Source: Halomonas sp. 1513
GTDB taxonomy: Bacteria > Pseudomonadota > Gammaproteobacteria > Pseudomonadales > Halomonadaceae
Length of the DNA stretch: 64,000 bases
Assembly (NCBI GenBank): GCA_001971685.1
Contig: CP019326.1
Span: 3,534,001 to 3,598,000, forward strand
Reading direction: 5' to 3'
Part shown: positions 61,944 to 64,000 of the stretch, piece by piece
Layout: the number at the start of each line of letters is the position of its first letter
How positions within the stretch are numbered: the stretch's first letter is position 1
The notes under the pieces: generated by a model
The model's input: the letters and a program-made list of their open reading frames with translations, nothing else
The model's database searches: none
Told to the model about the DNA's origin: nothing
Made by a program: the position numbers and the translations under genes

Positions 61944-63008
61944 ATGGATTCGATTACACAGGCGGCGCTGGGTGCCGCCGTTGGCGGCGCCGTGCTCGGC
62001 CGCCGGCTGGGACGCAAGGCAGTGCTGATCGGCGCAGCGCTGGGCACGTTGCCGGACCTGGACGTGATGCTCGACTACGGCGACGCCGTGGCCAACTACA
62101 CCGAGCACCGCGGTTTCAGTCATTCGCTATTCGTGCTCACCGGCCTGGGCACGCTACTGGCGCTGCTCGCCGCACGCTTTGCCCCGGCGCGGGACATTCC
62201 ACTACGCCACTGGTGGCTGTTTTTCGTACTGTGCCTGACCACCCATCCGCTGCTCGATGCGCTGACCACCTACGGCACTCAGCTGTGGTGGCCGCTGGAC
62301 GTGCGGCCCAGCGCCTGGCCGATCGTGTTCATCATCGATCCGCTCTACACCCTGCCGCTGCTGGTCGGTATCGTGCTCGCCCTGGTCAGCGGCAATGGCC
62401 GCCGGGCACCGGCCTGGGGGCTGGCACTGTCGAGCCTGTATCTGGTGCTCGCCTTCGGCGCCAAGAGCCTGGTGGAGTATCGTCTCGGGCCCGAGCTTGC
62501 CGAACGTGGTCTTGCCGACGCCCCGCGGCTGGTGCAGCCGACGCCGTTCAATACCCTGCTGTGGCGAGTCACGGTGATCGACGGCGACGACCAGCACGAA
62601 GCGCTGGTCAGCGTCTTCGACGGCCGCACGCCCATCGAGTTCGAGCGCTTCTCGCGGGGTGCCCAGTGGGAGCCGGCGGCGCTGGCCAGTGCCAATGGCG
62701 CACGCCTCGACTGGTTTGCCGGCCCCTACCTGCGCTACGACGTGGAGCTGGTCGACGACCTCCCGATCCTCACCGCCACCGACCTGCGGCTGGGCTTTCC
62801 GGGCTTTCACCCCTTCACCTTCACGCTGCTCGAGGCCGACCTCGACGCCGGCCAGTGGCATCCGCTGGCCAGCGAGCAGCGCGAAACGCCGCCCCGCGCC
62901 AACGGCGAGGCGCTGGCGCTGCTCGGCCAGCGCATCCTCGACCCCGAGGCGCCGCTGTGCCTCGGCGAGCTGGTCGACGAGCGCTGGCATGAAGAGGTCT
63001 CCTGCTGA
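61944..63008 (+). CDS. YdjM-like membrane-bound metal-dependent hydrolase
   Basis: 354 residues. MDSITQAALGAAVGGAVLG opens with the family start; LGTLPDLDVML, EHRGFSHSLF and THPLLDALTTYGTQLWWPL form the His/Asp metal site. Five helices are followed by a soluble C-terminal domain of about 140 residues. Function unknown; YdjM of E. coli is under LexA control, but I see no LexA box here. Confidence 0.88.
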   Translation: MDSITQAALGAAVGGAVLGRRLGRKAVLIGAALGTLPDLDVMLDYGDAVANYTEHRGFSHSLFVLTGLGTLLALLAARFAPARDIPLRHWWLFFVLCLTTHPLLDALTTYGTQLWWPLDVRPSAWPIVFIIDPLYTLPLLVGIVLALVSGNGRRAPAWGLALSSLYLVLAFGAKSLVEYRLGPELAERGLADAPRLVQPTPFNTLLWRVTVIDGDDQHEALVSVFDGRTPIEFERFSRGAQWEPAALASANGARLDWFAGPYLRYDVELVDDLPILTATDLRLGFPGFHPFTFTLLEADLDAGQWHPLASEQRETPPRANGEALALLGQRILDPEAPLCLGELVDERWHEEVSC

Positions 63009-63014
63009 CTCTCC

Positions 63015-63791
63015 TCAGGGGGCGATGCCCTGCCCACAGCCCCTATACGTCTGCCCGTCGAGGGTCAGCGTGACGCGCACCGGGAAGGGGTCGCCCTTCA
63101 TGTCGTCGAAGCAGGCCCTGGCCTCCAGCTCCAGCAGGAAAGGCTGCTCGGCGGCGCCGCTGACCAGCCGCACCCGGCCGTTGGCATTGTCCATCACGGT
63201 GACCCGGTAGGGCAGCCTCATCTCGCGCTCACCGTAGTCGAGCAGCAGCGACAGGCGCGGCGCGTCGTGGTCGAGGCTGACGATCCAGCCTGGCTCGTTG
63301 CCGCGGCCGTGGAACATCACTCCGGGACGGTCGGCGCGGGTCATGGCGGAGCGCGACAGGTCCTGCTGGCAGTCGAGGCGGCCGTTGTCGCTCTCCACCA
63401 GCGCCTCGTCGCCACGGTTCCAGAAGCTGATGTCGTCGACCGTGAAGCGCGCACCGCTGGCCACCACCGCCGGGGCCAAGCGGTAGGCGCCCTGCCGCGA
63501 CCATAGCCGCAGCTCATCGTCGGCGTACGCCGAGACCAGGTCCTGGGCCGGCTGGCAGTGCCAGCCGACGAACTGCTCGGCGCTGCCGGGGAAGAACAGC
63601 GACGGCAGCAGCGGCGCCGGCTCGCTGGCCGCCACCTCGCCCGCCGGACGCTCGTCGGCCACCGCCGTGGCACCGGTGCTGTCGACCACCGGCGGCGGTT
63701 CGTCGCTGCTCTGGGGGGCAGCGCAACCGGCCAGCCACAGCGCACCGCACGCCACACCGGCGGTGCGCAGAAAGAGGGGGGAAAGGGTCAT
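63015..63791 (-). CDS. Lipoprotein with MliC-like and COG3650-like parts
   Basis: 258 residues from the Met at 63791. Lipobox LAGC at about residue 20-23, a Pro/Ala-rich linker, then a central MliC-like part (FVGWHCQPAQDLVSAYADDELRLW; VASGARFTVDDISFWNRGD), as in inhibitors of C-type lysozyme, and a C-terminal part (FHGRGNEPGW; ARACFDDMKGDPFPVRVTL; YRGCGQG) resembling COG3650 lipoproteins. Both halves occur separately in other bacteria, so this may be a fused outer-membrane lysozyme inhibitor. Confidence 0.75.
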   Translation of the reverse strand: MTLSPLFLRTAGVACGALWLAGCAAPQSSDEPPPVVDSTGATAVADERPAGEVAASEPAPLLPSLFFPGSAEQFVGWHCQPAQDLVSAYADDELRLWSRQGAYRLAPAVVASGARFTVDDISFWNRGDEALVESDNGRLDCQQDLSRSAMTRADRPGVMFHGRGNEPGWIVSLDHDAPRLSLLLDYGEREMRLPYRVTVMDNANGRVRLVSGAAEQPFLLELEARACFDDMKGDPFPVRVTLTLDGQTYRGCGQGIAP

Positions 63792-63840
63792 CACTGGGCT
63801 CCTTGCAAGACCAACCTCGCCTGGTTGGGCACCCAGCATA

Positions 63841-63873
63841 CCAGGCGCCGGGGCGATTCGCCCCGGCGCCTGG
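63841..63873 (-). terminator. Very strong hairpin after metE
   Basis: Perfect 15-bp GC-rich stem (63841-63855 with 63859-63873) and a 3-nt loop, 20 nt beyond the metE stop on the minus strand. No clear T run follows. It also lies upstream of the lipoprotein gene. Confidence 0.6.
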
Positions 63874-63893
63874 CCGTCACCCTCAGCGCAGCA

Positions 63894-64000
63894 TCAACCG
63901 TGCTTGCGGCGCAGCTCGCGGGCCGCCTCGACCATATTGGCTAGCGCCGGCTCTACCTCAGCCCAGCCGCGGGTCTTGAGGCCGCAGTCGGGGTTGACCC
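63894..64000 (-). CDS. metE: Cobalamin-independent methionine synthase, 3' end only
   Basis: The last 35 codons, ending at the TGA at 63894-63896; the remainder lies beyond the window. The sequence [15 protein letters not shown] then [16 protein letters not shown] is the C-terminus of MetE, with Cys of NPDCGLKTR being the last zinc ligand. It transfers a methyl group from methyltetrahydrofolate to homocysteine. Confidence 0.9.
   Translation of the reverse strand, partial: VNPDCGLKTRGWAEVEPALANMVEAARELRRKHG

Overview
The window looks like chromosome of a halophilic gammaproteobacterium, most likely Halomonas or a close relative in the Halomonadaceae. The evidence is high G+C with strong third-position bias, the gammaproteobacterial lysM-dprA-tsaC-hemF-aroE block divergent from def-fmt-rsmB-trkA-trkH, Trk potassium uptake, and many TRAP and tripartite tricarboxylate (TTT) transporters with periplasmic receptors. 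I saw no tRNA or rRNA gene, CRISPR array, prophage, integrase or transposase.

Layout. 1-6331 (minus) is a peptide-type ABC transporter with three departures from the family: a receptor whose sequence is circularly permuted, a DppC-like permease carrying a seven-repeat beta-propeller-like insert of about 300 residues, and a fused double ATPase cut by the window edge. 6408-17425 is housekeeping (aroE, hemF, tsaC, dprA, a LysM protein; then def, fmt, rsmB, dodecin, trkA, trkH). 17446-21600 holds a repeat element, a TraB/PrgY-family protein, a DTW-domain tRNA enzyme, a BASS-family transporter and a sirtuin. 21672-35438 is a catabolic island: thirteen tightly packed minus-strand genes (TRAP DctPQM, two AtzA-type amidohydrolases, two Asp/Glu-racemase-superfamily proteins, a DUF3830 protein, a dihydropyrimidinase/hydantoinase, TTT TctABC, a YgjV-type membrane protein) read away from a divergent GntR/FCD regulator. 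35513-40038 holds truC, tcdA, a DUF1653 gene and an NMT1-type ABC importer. 40309-47414 holds bfr/bfd, an RDD protein, lptG/lptF, pepA, ilvE and holC.

47640-58255 starts with valS, followed after 1 nt by a sigma-54-dependent activator. Repeated TGTCCGA-type half-sites lie in and just after the 3' end of the activator gene, then a well-spaced sigma-54 promoter, then a TRAP transporter, 3-hydroxybutyrate dehydrogenase and acetoacetyl-CoA synthetase. Read together this is a regulated uptake-and-activation route for 3-hydroxybutyrate or a related hydroxy/keto acid. 58373-64000 holds small envelope and repair genes (PAP2 phosphatase, META lipoprotein, DoxX, glyoxalase, DUF411, Tag, a YdjM-like membrane hydrolase, an MliC/COG3650-like lipoprotein) and the 3' end of metE.

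The features most likely to be new are the rebuilt peptide ABC transporter (permuted receptor plus propeller permease), the four-copy intergenic repeat family whose stems change by compensatory substitutions, and the ureide-like catabolic island whose racemase homologues lack the usual catalytic cysteines. All functions are read from sequence and family knowledge; no database search was possible.
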